Notes: a model not told the origin generated them from the sequence alone. 64,000 nt of DNA from Flavobacteriaceae bacterium UBA3591 (GCA_002375695.1 DFMO01000012.1:1-64000), one strand, 5' to 3'; numbered from the stretch's first letter, positions 33,875 to 42,592 are shown. Made by a program: numbers and translations.

Positions 33875-35134
33875 CTATTTAGTATCTCCCTTAAGGGTAT
33901 TGTAATTGGCTTTGGCTAATTCCAATTGGGTTTTATGTTGATTGAACAAATTTTCTGTTTCGTGAAGTTTGGTAAGCTCTGTAATGTATTCAGAGGTCGT
34001 GATAACCCCATTCCTCAATTGAGATTCGGAAGTATTAACTACTTCTTGTTGTAAAGAAATTAATTGCTGGTCAATAGTAATAGTGCTTTCAAGGGTTTCA
34101 ATTTCTTTTTGTTGTTCATTTAAAGCGGTGTTGGTGTTCAGTCTAAAAACTTCTTCTTGATTGCTAATCAATTCTTTTGAATAATCTAATGCTTGCCTCT
34201 CTTTCTTATTTCCATTCCAGTCAAACACGTTCCAGTTTAGCTTTAAACCAACGATGTAGTAAGATGTAAAGTCATTTTCCAACATATTCAATCCCGGATT
34301 ACCATAACCGCCAGTTGCAAAACCTTTAAGTTCGGGAACCAATGATTTGGATAGTATATTTTGTTGTTGTCCTATCTCTTGTTTCCGCAAGTTGAACAAG
34401 CCTAATTCCGGTCTATTCAAATCTGAACTTGCATTCATTGAGAGCAAAGGCTTTTGAAATTCTGTTTCAATAGGAATAGAAACTCCTATCAATGAAGATA
34501 AAGATGCAATCAACTTTAACTTATTGTTGGTCGCTTCTTTAGTTTGCTGTAAAATTTTCAACAATTCAGCTTCAATGACTTTATCTGAAGTAGGCAACAA
34601 CACACCGTTTTCTATTCCAGATTTCACTTCCTTTAATTTACTATTCAATTGTTGCTCTCTTACGTTCAGCAATTTAGTTTGGTCATCAATCAGAAGAATT
34701 GAAAAATAGAGTTGATTAACTCGTTGTTTTAATTGATACAGATTGACTTCGACCTCTAGTTGCTTTCTGTCAGTAACGGTATTTTGTAAACCTTGTGATG
34801 CTTTAATTTTTCCACCATTGAAAATCAGCTGATTAGCTGTAAGTGTGGCACGATATTGGTCGTTATTCAAAGACTCTATGTCTATATTTGGTACTGGAAT
34901 CTCGGTAACATCACTCTGATAGGTCGCCTGGGCATTAAGATAAAGCTGCGGTAATGTCTTTGCTTTTATAGCCGAAAGCTCAACCTCCTTTTGTTGCTCT
35001 AAAATGACACGCTGTTTAGCAAGAGGATAATTTGTTTTCAAACCTTCATAACATTCGTTTAAACTAATTGTGTTTTGGCTATAACCAAAAATCGGTGTTA
35101 AAAAGAATAATCCAAATAGATATATAGCTTTCAT
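33875..35134 (-). CDS. TolC-family outer membrane efflux protein
   Basis: 419 residues with a signal peptide (IYLFGLFFLTPIFGYSQ) and two repeated OEP halves made of long coiled-coil helices. The second half repeats the pattern of the first (QIIFNGGKIKAS-like; LNWNVFDWNGNKKERQALDY is the typical strand-then-helix block). Starts 4 bp after the tetR stop, so both are on one transcript. It is the outer-membrane channel for the exporter encoded downstream. Confidence 0.88.
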   Translation of the reverse strand: MKAIYLFGLFFLTPIFGYSQNTISLNECYEGLKTNYPLAKQRVILEQQKEVELSAIKAKTLPQLYLNAQATYQSDVTEIPVPNIDIESLNNDQYRATLTANQLIFNGGKIKASQGLQNTVTDRKQLEVEVNLYQLKQRVNQLYFSILLIDDQTKLLNVREQQLNSKLKEVKSGIENGVLLPTSDKVIEAELLKILQQTKEATNNKLKLIASLSSLIGVSIPIETEFQKPLLSMNASSDLNRPELGLFNLRKQEIGQQQNILSKSLVPELKGFATGGYGNPGLNMLENDFTSYYIVGLKLNWNVFDWNGNKKERQALDYSKELISNQEEVFRLNTNTALNEQQKEIETLESTITIDQQLISLQQEVVNTSESQLRNGVITTSEYITELTKLHETENLFNQHKTQLELAKANYNTLKGDTK

Positions 35135-35138
35135 AGGT

Positions 35139-35750
35139 TTATTTTTTTATGGCATTAATAATGAAATCGGACACTTCTTTTTTTCGAGCTTCTAATAAGG
35201 TTTTGTAAGTTCTGTCATCAACATTTGCAAACGCTTTAATTAAAGGCGAAGCAACAAAGGGGAATATATTTAAGGACAGTATATTGATAAATAGTTGCTC
35301 TGCACTTATGGAAACTATTGTGCCGTTTTTAACTTCTTTTTGGACTTGCAGTTTAAATTTGTCAATACTTGGAAAGGCGACATTATTCTTAATCTTTTCA
35401 ATGAATTTTGGATTTCTGTTAAGCTCTTGAATAATGAAGTTCGGCAAATAAGGATGCTTTATAATAAAGCTAATGTAGTTGTGGGTAAAATTTTTGATTT
35501 TATCTTCTAATGATGAGTCATCATTAAGAATGGCATTAAGCTGCGGGGCTAATAAGGCAAACGCCTTTCTAAAGACCGCCTCAAACAAAAGCTGCTTACT
35601 TCTGTAATAATAATGCAACATTGCCTTATTGATGCTTGCTTTATCTGCAATTTCCTGCATCCGTGCACCATCCATTCCTTTAGCTTGGAAAATTTTCTGG
35701 GCTGCTTCCAATATTTGTTCTTCAGTTTTATTGTCTTTGTGTTTTGTCAT
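35139..35750 (-). CDS. TetR-family transcriptional regulator of the efflux operon
   Basis: 203 residues. The N-terminal helix-turn-helix is complete: ILEAAQKIFQAKGMDGARMQ, then EIADKASINKAMLHYYYRSK; the rest is a helical ligand-binding domain. First gene of a 14-gene leftward operon with nearly no intergenic space. A perfect palindrome (35,767-35,782) and a -7 promoter box (35,783-35,790) lie directly upstream, so autorepression that also controls the exporter is likely. Ligand unknown. Confidence 0.9.
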   Translation of the reverse strand: MTKHKDNKTEEQILEAAQKIFQAKGMDGARMQEIADKASINKAMLHYYYRSKQLLFEAVFRKAFALLAPQLNAILNDDSSLEDKIKNFTHNYISFIIKHPYLPNFIIQELNRNPKFIEKIKNNVAFPSIDKFKLQVQKEVKNGTIVSISAEQLFINILSLNIFPFVASPLIKAFANVDDRTYKTLLEARKKEVSDFIINAIKK

Positions 35751-35766
35751 TATATAACCATTTAGT

Positions 35767-35782
35767 TTAACCGTTTGGTTAA
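35767..35782. promoter_or_regulatory. TetR operator candidate
   Basis: Perfect inverted repeat TTAACC-GTTT-GGTTAA, 17 bp upstream of the tetR start codon and touching the -7 box. Typical size and symmetry of a TetR-dimer site. Binding is inferred. Confidence 0.65.
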
Positions 35783-35790
35783 CAAATGTA
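35783..35790 (-). promoter_or_regulatory. Flavobacterial -7 promoter box for the tetR-efflux operon
   Basis: On the minus strand the sequence reads TACATTTG, an exact match to the Bacteroidetes -7 consensus TAnnTTTG. It abuts the candidate TetR operator, which would cover the transcription start. I could not assign a convincing -33 element. Confidence 0.55.
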
Positions 35791-35921
35791 CAAAAAAAAT
35801 TTAATATCAGATACTTTGATCAATTACTTCAACCAAAAATTCACAATAAATACTTGTATAATCTTATTTATTAGTTGCAAATAGAATGGCAAAAGTCAAG
35901 GTCATACAATAATGAAGGTTA

Positions 35922-36108
35922 ATGCCGTAGTCTTTTGATGGAAGTATTTTACGAGTTTAAATTGTGGGTATATTGTATGATAATAAACCTCTCAATCGAA
36001 GAAAAAACTTTGAGATATTGTAAAAAATATTATTTCCAAATACAAAAAATATAGTTTGATACCAGATAAGACCATCTAATATCAAACTTAATTAAGGGAA
36101 GAAAAACA
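35922..36108. repeat. ~190-bp direct repeat, copy 2
   Basis: Second copy of the sequence at 24,494-24,690, same orientation; first 43 bp identical. It lies between the tetR promoter and the 23-bp repeat by the tRNA-Leu gene. The two copies bracket the 11-kb efflux/LOG/nuclease operon, as expected if that segment entered by recombination between related element ends. The rest of the 454-bp gap 35,751-36,204 holds the promoter, operator, 23-bp repeat and terminator listed separately. Confidence 0.75.
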
Positions 36109-36114
36109 CCTAAA

Positions 36115-36137
36115 TGTTGTACCTATGTTGTACCCAA
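36115..36137. repeat. 23-bp repeat beside tRNA-Leu
   Basis: Two copies of TGTTGTACC separated by TA, ending CCAA. An identical 23-bp sequence is at 52,914-52,936 beside tRNA-fMet. In both places it is 48-68 bp past the tRNA 3' end, separated by the tRNA terminator. Likely element-derived (integrase arm site or end remnant). Confidence 0.7.
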
Positions 36138-36175
36138 GGCTCAAAATCTTAAAAAAATCCCCTTGTTAAAAATAA

Positions 36176-36203
36176 AAAAGCCGAAGATTTCTCTTCGGCT
36201 TTT
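36176..36203 (-). terminator. Rho-independent terminator of tRNA-Leu
   Basis: 12-bp perfect stem, AAAAGCCGAAGA (36,176-36,187) and TCTTCGGCTTTT (36,192-36,203), 4-base loop, directly after the tRNA 3' end in the minus direction with a T-run. Confidence 0.85.
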
Positions 36204-36204
36204 G

Positions 36205-36286
36205 TGCGGGCGGGGAGACTCGAACTCCCACACCTCGCGGCACTAGATCCTAAGTCTAGCGTGTCTACCAATTCCACCACGCCCGC
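36205..36286 (-). tRNA. tRNA-Leu (anticodon UAG)
   Basis: 82 nt on the minus strand. Acceptor stem GCGGGCG/CGCCCGC with discriminator A, anticodon loop CTTAGGA (anticodon TAG), the long variable arm of class II tRNAs, and T-loop GTTCGAGTC. CCA is not encoded. The accessory region ends at its 3' side, making it the probable integration site. Confidence 0.95.
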
Positions 36287-36325
36287 ATTAATTTTTTTAC
36301 AACACTTAGGACTTATTGTAAAAAA

Positions 36326-36361
36326 GCCCGCCTGTTTATCGCTAAACTTGCTTAGGCGGGT
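36326..36361 (-). terminator. Terminator after the beta-hydroxylase gene pair
   Basis: CCCGCCT (36,327-36,333) pairs with AGGCGGG (36,354-36,360); on the minus strand the stem is followed by CTTTTTT. It closes the leftward genes at 36,456-37,377 just ahead of the tRNA gene. Confidence 0.75.
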
Positions 36362-36455
36362 GCAAATATAAATAATACTTCTAAATGACAACCAATTAAT
36401 TTTAATTTTTTTCCACTTTTTATTTTTGAAGTCACGTGTTCATATTTGGAAAAGT

Positions 36456-36710
36456 TTATCTTCCACCTTCATCTACAAATCCCACCCATTGCATTAACGC
36501 TAAACCTATAAAGTTTTCACTATTAAATTGTTTTAACAACCACATATTTTCACCTTTATAACCGGGCTCATGAAAAACAAATATGGGAGAGATATCAATT
36601 TTTTTAGCTGCAGCATAAGACCATAATAAAACCGCCATTTCTTCTCCAGCTTTAGCCTCATTATTTTCAACAGGCTTGGTTTTTATCAAGTTCTTTTTCC
36701 AATTGGGCAA
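36456..36710 (-). CDS. Small conserved-looking protein of unknown function
   Basis: 84 residues from TTG 36,710, or 60 residues from ATG 36,638. The frame upstream of the ATG (AKAGEEMAVLLWSYAAAKKI) continues naturally into it, so the longer form, overlapping the end of the upstream gene by about 44 bp, is plausible. Contains several tryptophans and ends QWVGFVDEGGR. Soluble, no signal. Family not recognised. Likely co-transcribed with the beta-hydroxylase gene. Confidence 0.6.
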   Translation of the reverse strand: MPNWKKNLIKTKPVENNEAKAGEEMAVLLWSYAAAKKIDISPIFVFHEPGYKGENMWLLKQFNSENFIGLALMQWVGFVDEGGR

Positions 36711-37377
36711 TCATTTTTCGCGAAGTTTCTGTATTCATTTCTTTAAACTGGGCTATCATTTGCAAAATTGTTTCGCGCGAATATGCTGCTTGTCTTTTTT
36801 CAACTTCAAAATTATATCCACATTGAGCAAATAATGTATCGCTCCAATCATTCCGCAAGCAATCCATTACTAGGTGAATTCTATCTGTTTCCCCATCATT
36901 ACGCACGCTATGGGGTAAATTAAAATTGCCATACCAACAATCTCCGGGACACATTTTTACCTCTTGGGCATTTATAAAAAATTGAACTTTGTTGTTTGTT
37001 GTAATAGGAATATGGATTCTAAAAACGCCATCTTCATAACCTAAATTATAATCTGTGTGCTCGTTAATTACGCTGCCAGGTTTTAAATTTAATAACCTAA
37101 TTGCTTCTTTTTCACATTGAAAAGAATCGATAATTTCTTTAAAATAATTACACTTTTTTAAAAGGGGTGTTTCTTTAAATTTCGTGTCGTTTTGAGTAAG
37201 CGCAAAAATATTATCAACCTCGCCATTTTGAGAGTGTAACGCAATAGAGGTCCACTGGCCCTCGTAATCATTTGTATTAAAATGGGCCGTAAACTTGTGT
37301 TTTTTACAAATTTCTAAGTCGGCCAAAAGATTATCTTCAATAAAGGAAAACGGCAGTTTAAAAAAAGTATTCTGCAT
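36667..37377 (-). CDS. Aspartyl/asparaginyl beta-hydroxylase-like dioxygenase
   Basis: 236 residues from ATG 37,377 (MQNTFFKLPFSF); an upstream alternative at 37,404 adds nine residues. A cupin-fold Fe(II)/2-oxoglutarate enzyme: VINEHTDYNLGYEDGVFRIH holds the metal HxD-type pair and an RIH substrate/cosubstrate segment, and YGNFNLPHSVRNDGETDRIH the distal His and the 2OG-binding region. Family members hydroxylate Asp/Asn or free amino acid-containing natural products; the substrate here is unknown. Operon with the small downstream gene. Confidence 0.82.
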   Translation of the reverse strand: MQNTFFKLPFSFIEDNLLADLEICKKHKFTAHFNTNDYEGQWTSIALHSQNGEVDNIFALTQNDTKFKETPLLKKCNYFKEIIDSFQCEKEAIRLLNLKPGSVINEHTDYNLGYEDGVFRIHIPITTNNKVQFFINAQEVKMCPGDCWYGNFNLPHSVRNDGETDRIHLVMDCLRNDWSDTLFAQCGYNFEVEKRQAAYSRETILQMIAQFKEMNTETSRKMIAQLEKELDKNQAC

Positions 37378-37448
37378 AAATGAAAGCGTTGATTTCACAT
37401 ACAATTTACGTCATTTTTAGTACTTTTAGAAAAAATAAAAAAATTTAA

Positions 37449-38837
37449 ATGAAAAGCGCAAAACCATACATTGAAGAAAACAAAGAACGTTTTTTAAATG
37501 AGTTGATTGAGCTGTTGAAAATACCTTCTATCAGCGCCGATTCTGCTTATAAAAAAGACGTTTTAAAAACTGCCGAAGCTGTTAAAGAACAGCTTAAAAA
37601 AGCGGGGTGCGATACAGTTGAAATCTGCGACACTCCAGGTTACCCAATTGTTTTCGGCGAAAAAATTATTGATAAAAACTTACCTACCGTTTTAGTGTAC
37701 GGACATTACGATGTTCAACCACCAGATCCGTTGGAGTTATGGGATAGCCCACCGTTTGAGCCAGTAATTAAAAAAACCGATAAACATCCGCAAGGCGCCA
37801 TTTTTGCCCGAGGTAGTTGCGATGACAAGGGGCAGATGTATATGCACGTGAAAGCGTTAGAATATATGACCGAAACCAAGCAACTGCCTTGCAACGTAAA
37901 ATTTATGATTGAAGGCGAAGAAGAAGTAGGAAGCGAAAGCTTAGAATGGTTTATTACTCGCAATCGTGAAAAGCTGTCCAACGATGTAATTTTAATTAGC
38001 GATACGGGCATGATAGGCCCAGATACGCCATCTATTACAACAGGTTTGCGTGGTTTAAGCTATGTTGAAGTTGAAGTTACGGGCCCAAATAGAGACTTAC
38101 ACAGCGGTTTATACGGTGGCGCAGTAGCCAACCCCATTAATATTTTGGCAAAAATGATTGCTTCACTTCACGATGAAAACAACCATATTACCATTCCTGG
38201 GTTTTATGACGACGTAGAGGAACTTTCAAAAGAAGAGCGTGAAAAAATGGCCGAAGCACCTTTTAGTTTACAAGACTATAAAGATGCTTTAGAAATTGAT
38301 GCTGTTTATGGCGAAAAAGGTTACTCTACCAATGAAAGAAACTCCATTCGCCCTACATTAGATGTTAATGGAATTTGGGGAGGATATATTGGTGAAGGTG
38401 CAAAAACCGTAATCCCAAGCCAAGCCTTTGCCAAGATTAGTATGCGTTTGGTACCCGATCAAAACTGGGAAAAAATAACCGAATTATTTAAAAATCACTT
38501 TGAAAGCATTGCGCCCGAAGGTGTTCGCGTAAAAGTAAAACCACACCACGGTGGCACAGCTTACGTAACGCCAATAGATAGTTTAGGCTATAGAGCGGCC
38601 GAAAAAGCGTACGAAGAAACTTTCGGAAAAACACCTATTCCGCAGCGTAGTGGGGGTAGTATTCCCATTGTCGCATTGTTTGAAAAAGAACTTAAAAGCA
38701 AGACTATTTTAATGGGCTTTGGCTTAGATAGTGACGCCATCCACTCGCCCAATGAGCATTTTGGGATTTGGAATTATTTAAAAGGTATTGAAACCATTCC
38801 GCAGTTTTATCATTTTTTTACCGAAATGTCTAAATAG
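37449..38837 (+). CDS. M20 family dipeptidase/metallopeptidase
   Basis: 462 residues, cytosolic zinc enzyme. Seen: the first metal/catalytic motif YGHYDVQPPDP, the bridging segment FARGSCDDKGQMYMH, IEGEEEVGSESLEW with the catalytic glutamate pair, and the C-terminal RSGGSIPIV...GFGLDSDAIHSPNEHF metal-binding block. Matches the M20 dipeptidase subfamily (CNDP/DapE-like), which splits dipeptides. Isolated gene, divergent from the beta-hydroxylase gene and followed by a strong terminator. Confidence 0.93.
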   Translation: MKSAKPYIEENKERFLNELIELLKIPSISADSAYKKDVLKTAEAVKEQLKKAGCDTVEICDTPGYPIVFGEKIIDKNLPTVLVYGHYDVQPPDPLELWDSPPFEPVIKKTDKHPQGAIFARGSCDDKGQMYMHVKALEYMTETKQLPCNVKFMIEGEEEVGSESLEWFITRNREKLSNDVILISDTGMIGPDTPSITTGLRGLSYVEVEVTGPNRDLHSGLYGGAVANPINILAKMIASLHDENNHITIPGFYDDVEELSKEEREKMAEAPFSLQDYKDALEIDAVYGEKGYSTNERNSIRPTLDVNGIWGGYIGEGAKTVIPSQAFAKISMRLVPDQNWEKITELFKNHFESIAPEGVRVKVKPHHGGTAYVTPIDSLGYRAAEKAYEETFGKTPIPQRSGGSIPIVALFEKELKSKTILMGFGLDSDAIHSPNEHFGIWNYLKGIETIPQFYHFFTEMSK

Positions 38838-38884
38838 CTAATTCATAAAAAAGTTTAAATAAAACATTTCATTTAAAAATTTAG

Positions 38885-38918
38885 TAAACCTAACGGATAT
38901 AAAAACCTGTTAGGTTTA
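38885..38918 (+). terminator. Terminator after the M20 peptidase gene
   Basis: TAAACCTAAC (38,885-38,894) and GTTAGGTTTA (38,909-38,918) form a 10-bp perfect stem followed by a run of T residues. Confidence 0.8.
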
Positions 38919-39061
38919 TTTTTTTCACTTTTTTGAAATTAAGATTTAAAGAAGATTGAATTTTCTAGAAAAAATAATGACATCAAGCCGCAAAACGTAC
39001 TAATTCAAAAAAAATTAATCACTATCTTTAAAATTAGATTCCTCACAAAAGAATCTAAACT

Positions 39062-40840
39062 GTGAAACGCAAAAACAGCTTTTGGGATGAGCTTAAGCGA
39101 CGAAACGTTGTAAAAGGCGCAATTTCGTATTTGGTGGTGGCTTGGCTACTAATTAGAATTGCAGCACTGCTGGGGGATATTTTGGAAATGCCACTTTGGA
39201 TTTCAAAAAGCCTATTCTACCTACTATTAGTTTGTTTCCCCATTTTTTTAATAGCATCCTGGATCTACGAATTTACACCCACTGGCTTAAAACGAACAAG
39301 TACAGTTGCCGAGACGGTTTCAATACGCCGAAAAACTAGCAAACGACTCAATAAAATTATCATTTCAATTTTAATATTAATTCTGGGAATTTTAATAGTT
39401 GACCGTGTAATTACAACTAAAAATTTAAATGAAGATGTGGTGAGTATTCCTGCAATTTCTGAAAATGCCAAAACCATTGCAGTACTTCCCTTTCAAGATT
39501 ATTCAGAAGCAAAAGATAACTCGTATTTTGCCGACGGACTAACCGAAGAGTTGCTCAATTTATTATCGCAAGTTTCGCCTTTAAAAGTTACTTCGCGCAC
39601 CTCAACATTTTCCTTAAAAAATACAGATTTGCAAATTCCTGAAATCGCAACGAAATTGAATGTTACTTATGTTTTAGAAGGCAGTGTGCGCAAATCGGGA
39701 AATTTATTACGTATAACCGCACAACTTATAGATGCAAACAACGACAAGCATTTATGGTCTGAAACCTATGATAGAAACCTAATTAATATTTTTGAAATTC
39801 AAAATGAGGTGGCCGAGGCTGTTGTAAAAGCGTTAGAAATAAAGTTATTGAACTCTGAAGCCTTACCAAAATCAAAAACAACAAATGTTGAAGCCTACAA
39901 CTATTATTTACAAGCAGTACAAGCCTACCATTTTTCAAGCGATAAACATAAGTTAATTGAAGCGGTAACCTTGGCGAAGAAAACTTTAGCAATTGACCCT
40001 AATTATATTCCTGCCTGGCTACTACTTTCACGAGTTTATGAAACCCAAGCCAATAACGGCACCCTCGGGTTTGAAAAAGGATATGGTTTGGCCAAAGAAG
40101 CTACTCAAAAAGTTTTAGAAATAGACCCAAAAAATGCCTTGGCTTATGCATATTTAGCCGATGACGAATTAAGCTTTGATTGGAATTTTAAAAAGGCGAA
40201 AGAGTTAAATGCTATTGCCTTAAAACTCGATGGGTCAAACCCCGAAATAATAAGTCTTACGGCTACCCTAAAAATTGCTTTAGGAAAAATTGAAAGCGCG
40301 GTTAGGTTACAAGAATACTCAGCCAGTTTAGACCCACTTAACCCCAATGTTTACTACAATCTGGCAAATGTATATTATTGTGCAAACAGACTCGATGAGG
40401 CAATTTCGGCAGCAAAAAAATGTATTGAATTACAACCCAATCGCTATGCAATCCATTACTATCACGCCCGAATTTTATTGCAAAAAAATGAACTTGAAGA
40501 TGCCTTAATAGCAATTAGAAGCGAACCAGACGAAGGATGGCAGCTTCAAATTTTATCAGACATATATTTTAAAAAAGGCGATTTAAAAAAAGCCAATGCC
40601 TATATGCAAGAACTTATTGCAAAGTACAAAGATGAAATGGCCTACCAAATTGCCGAAAGTTTCGCCTTTAGAAATGACACCGAAAACGCGTTTATGTGGT
40701 TAAACATTGCATATCAAGTTCACGATGTAGGATTAAACGAAGTACTTTCTGAACCACGTTTTAATCCATTACACAACGATAAACGCTGGCAACAATTTAT
40801 AACCAAAATGGGCTTCCCAAGCGATGAAAATAAAACCTAA
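39062..40840 (+). CDS. TolB-like/FlgO-domain and TPR membrane protein, first of a tandem pair
   Basis: 592 residues, GTG start. Two N-terminal membrane helices (about 18-36 and 42-62), a basic cytoplasmic stretch, a third helix near residue 95-113, then a TolB-N/FlgO-like domain with TIAVLPFQDYSEAKDNSYFADGLTEELLNLLS (about 138-170; motif positions split here) and a C-terminal array of TPR repeats from about residue 260 (for example FKKAKELNAIALKLDGSNPE). Such proteins often accompany adenylate-cyclase or winged-helix regulators, but no cyclase domain is present. The stop overlaps the next start (TAATG). Role unknown. Confidence 0.75.
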   Translation: MKRKNSFWDELKRRNVVKGAISYLVVAWLLIRIAALLGDILEMPLWISKSLFYLLLVCFPIFLIASWIYEFTPTGLKRTSTVAETVSIRRKTSKRLNKIIISILILILGILIVDRVITTKNLNEDVVSIPAISENAKTIAVLPFQDYSEAKDNSYFADGLTEELLNLLSQVSPLKVTSRTSTFSLKNTDLQIPEIATKLNVTYVLEGSVRKSGNLLRITAQLIDANNDKHLWSETYDRNLINIFEIQNEVAEAVVKALEIKLLNSEALPKSKTTNVEAYNYYLQAVQAYHFSSDKHKLIEAVTLAKKTLAIDPNYIPAWLLLSRVYETQANNGTLGFEKGYGLAKEATQKVLEIDPKNALAYAYLADDELSFDWNFKKAKELNAIALKLDGSNPEIISLTATLKIALGKIESAVRLQEYSASLDPLNPNVYYNLANVYYCANRLDEAISAAKKCIELQPNRYAIHYYHARILLQKNELEDALIAIRSEPDEGWQLQILSDIYFKKGDLKKANAYMQELIAKYKDEMAYQIAESFAFRNDTENAFMWLNIAYQVHDVGLNEVLSEPRFNPLHNDKRWQQFITKMGFPSDENKT

Positions 40841-42591
40841 TGGATTTCAACGAATTTTTTAACGAATTAAGAAGAAGAAATGTCTTTAAAGGCACTGTTT
40901 CGTATTTGGTTTTTTCTTGGGTATTATTACAAGTTATCGCCATTCTTTCACCAATTATAGATGCTCCCGCGTGGTTTGGAAAAATGATTTTGATAATTTT
41001 AATCGTCCTCCTGCCCGTGTGGATTTGCATATCGTGGTTTTTTGAAATTACAGCCGATGGCATTAAAAAAACCAAACACGTACCAAAAGAAAAATCTATC
41101 GCTCATAAAACTGGAAAAAAACTCAACTCGTTTATTATTGCTTTTTTAGGAGTGGCTATAATTTTACTATTTGTAGATAGATTTAGACTTCGGGCAGAGA
41201 AAAAAGAAGATAGTATTGCCCTTGAAACAACTTCAGAAAAATCTATCGCGGTCTTGCCGTTTTCAGATTTATCGCCAAACAAACAACAACGCTATTTTGC
41301 CGATGGTTTGGCCGAAGAAGTTCTTAATTCACTTGTGAAAATTAACGACTTGCAAGTAACATCGCGTACCTCTGCTTTTTCATTTAAAAACAAAACAACC
41401 AACTTACATCAAATAGCAAAAACCTTGCAGGTAGGTTACATTTTGGAAGGGAGTGTACGCTCGCACGACAGTATTTTACGAATAAGCGTAAACTTAGTAG
41501 AAACCGAAACCGATAACAATATTTGGTCGCAAACCTGGGAAAAAAAGCTTGAAAATATATTTAAAATTCAAAACGAAATAGCCGAAGCAGTCGCCGAAAA
41601 TCTTCAATTAAGAATACTCGACAATATAATTCCAAAAGTAAAAGAATCTAAAACCGAAGCCTATGCGCTGTTTTTAGAAGGACGCTATATTTTTCACAAC
41701 GATTTTACAGAAATTTCTTTGAACAAAGCTGAAGAATTATTACAACAATCATTAGCCATAGATTCTACCTATGTTCCTGCATTAATTACGTTGGGAAATA
41801 TCTATCAGCTTCAAAATAATTACGGCATAATTGATTTTTCTTCGGCCAAAGAAAAGACTTTTAAAATTGCCGAAAAAGCTTTGAGTTTAGATAGCACCTA
41901 TGCCGATACATACGCCTTTAAATCACTTTTGGCTTTAATTTACGAAAACAACATAGGAAAATCCAATCAACTTGCTACCAAAGCTTTACAATTAGAACCC
42001 AATAATGCCAACGCGCTTCGTCGTGCTTCGGAAGCTTTACATTTAATGGGAAAGGTAGAAGAAGCTATTGCCACACAAAAAAAGCTACTGGTAGTAGACC
42101 CATTAAATGCCAGCAATTATTACAGTGTTGCCAATACCTATTATATGGCCAAAATGTATCCTGAAGCCGAAAAGTATATAAAAAAATCGATTAGTTTGGC
42201 TCCAAACCATGAAGTAACCTATTCGTTATACGCGCTTATATTAACACAGCAAAAGCGGTATAAAGAAGCTTTAAAAATTATTAAAATGGAGCCTTTGGAA
42301 GGATTTAGGTTACACGTTGAAGCTATAGTCTATCACTTTTTAAAAGACGAAGAAAAATCTAAAACGGCCTTAAAAACACTTATCGACGACTTTGCTCTTG
42401 CGTGGGGTTATCAAATTGCAGCAACCTATGCCGTGCTCAACAATAAAGAAGAAATGTATTACTGGTTAGAACAAGCCCGTATTAATAACGATTTAGGACT
42501 TTTAGAACTACCCTTAGAACCTATGTTCGAGCCTTTTAGAAACACCCCGAAGTTTCAAGCTTTTTTACAAAAGCTCGATTACAAATATTAA
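40840..42591 (+). CDS. TolB-like/FlgO-domain and TPR membrane protein, second of a tandem pair
   Basis: 583 residues, clearly paralogous to the preceding gene: same ELRRRNVFKGTVSYLVFSW start, IAVLPFSDLSPNKQQRYFAD in the TolB-like part, VTSRTSAFSFKN and TPR region (SLALDSTYADTYAFKSLLAL-type repeats). ATG overlaps the previous stop by one base, so the pair is co-translated and probably works together. Convergent with phnA; the two stop codons lie only a few bases apart and I see no terminator between them. Confidence 0.75.
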   Translation: MDFNEFFNELRRRNVFKGTVSYLVFSWVLLQVIAILSPIIDAPAWFGKMILIILIVLLPVWICISWFFEITADGIKKTKHVPKEKSIAHKTGKKLNSFIIAFLGVAIILLFVDRFRLRAEKKEDSIALETTSEKSIAVLPFSDLSPNKQQRYFADGLAEEVLNSLVKINDLQVTSRTSAFSFKNKTTNLHQIAKTLQVGYILEGSVRSHDSILRISVNLVETETDNNIWSQTWEKKLENIFKIQNEIAEAVAENLQLRILDNIIPKVKESKTEAYALFLEGRYIFHNDFTEISLNKAEELLQQSLAIDSTYVPALITLGNIYQLQNNYGIIDFSSAKEKTFKIAEKALSLDSTYADTYAFKSLLALIYENNIGKSNQLATKALQLEPNNANALRRASEALHLMGKVEEAIATQKKLLVVDPLNASNYYSVANTYYMAKMYPEAEKYIKKSISLAPNHEVTYSLYALILTQQKRYKEALKIIKMEPLEGFRLHVEAIVYHFLKDEEKSKTALKTLIDDFALAWGYQIAATYAVLNNKEEMYYWLEQARINNDLGLLELPLEPMFEPFRNTPKFQAFLQKLDYKY

Positions 42592-42592
42592 A

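Noticed and set aside
1..36137. Complete integrative conjugative element
   Set aside because: RteC, excisionase-like, ParB and replication genes are present, but no integrase, relaxase, coupling protein or tra genes are in the window, so completeness cannot be claimed.
36149..36391. Open frame of 80 codons on the minus strand
   Set aside because: It runs through the tRNA-Leu gene and its terminator; the peptide is translated tRNA sequence.
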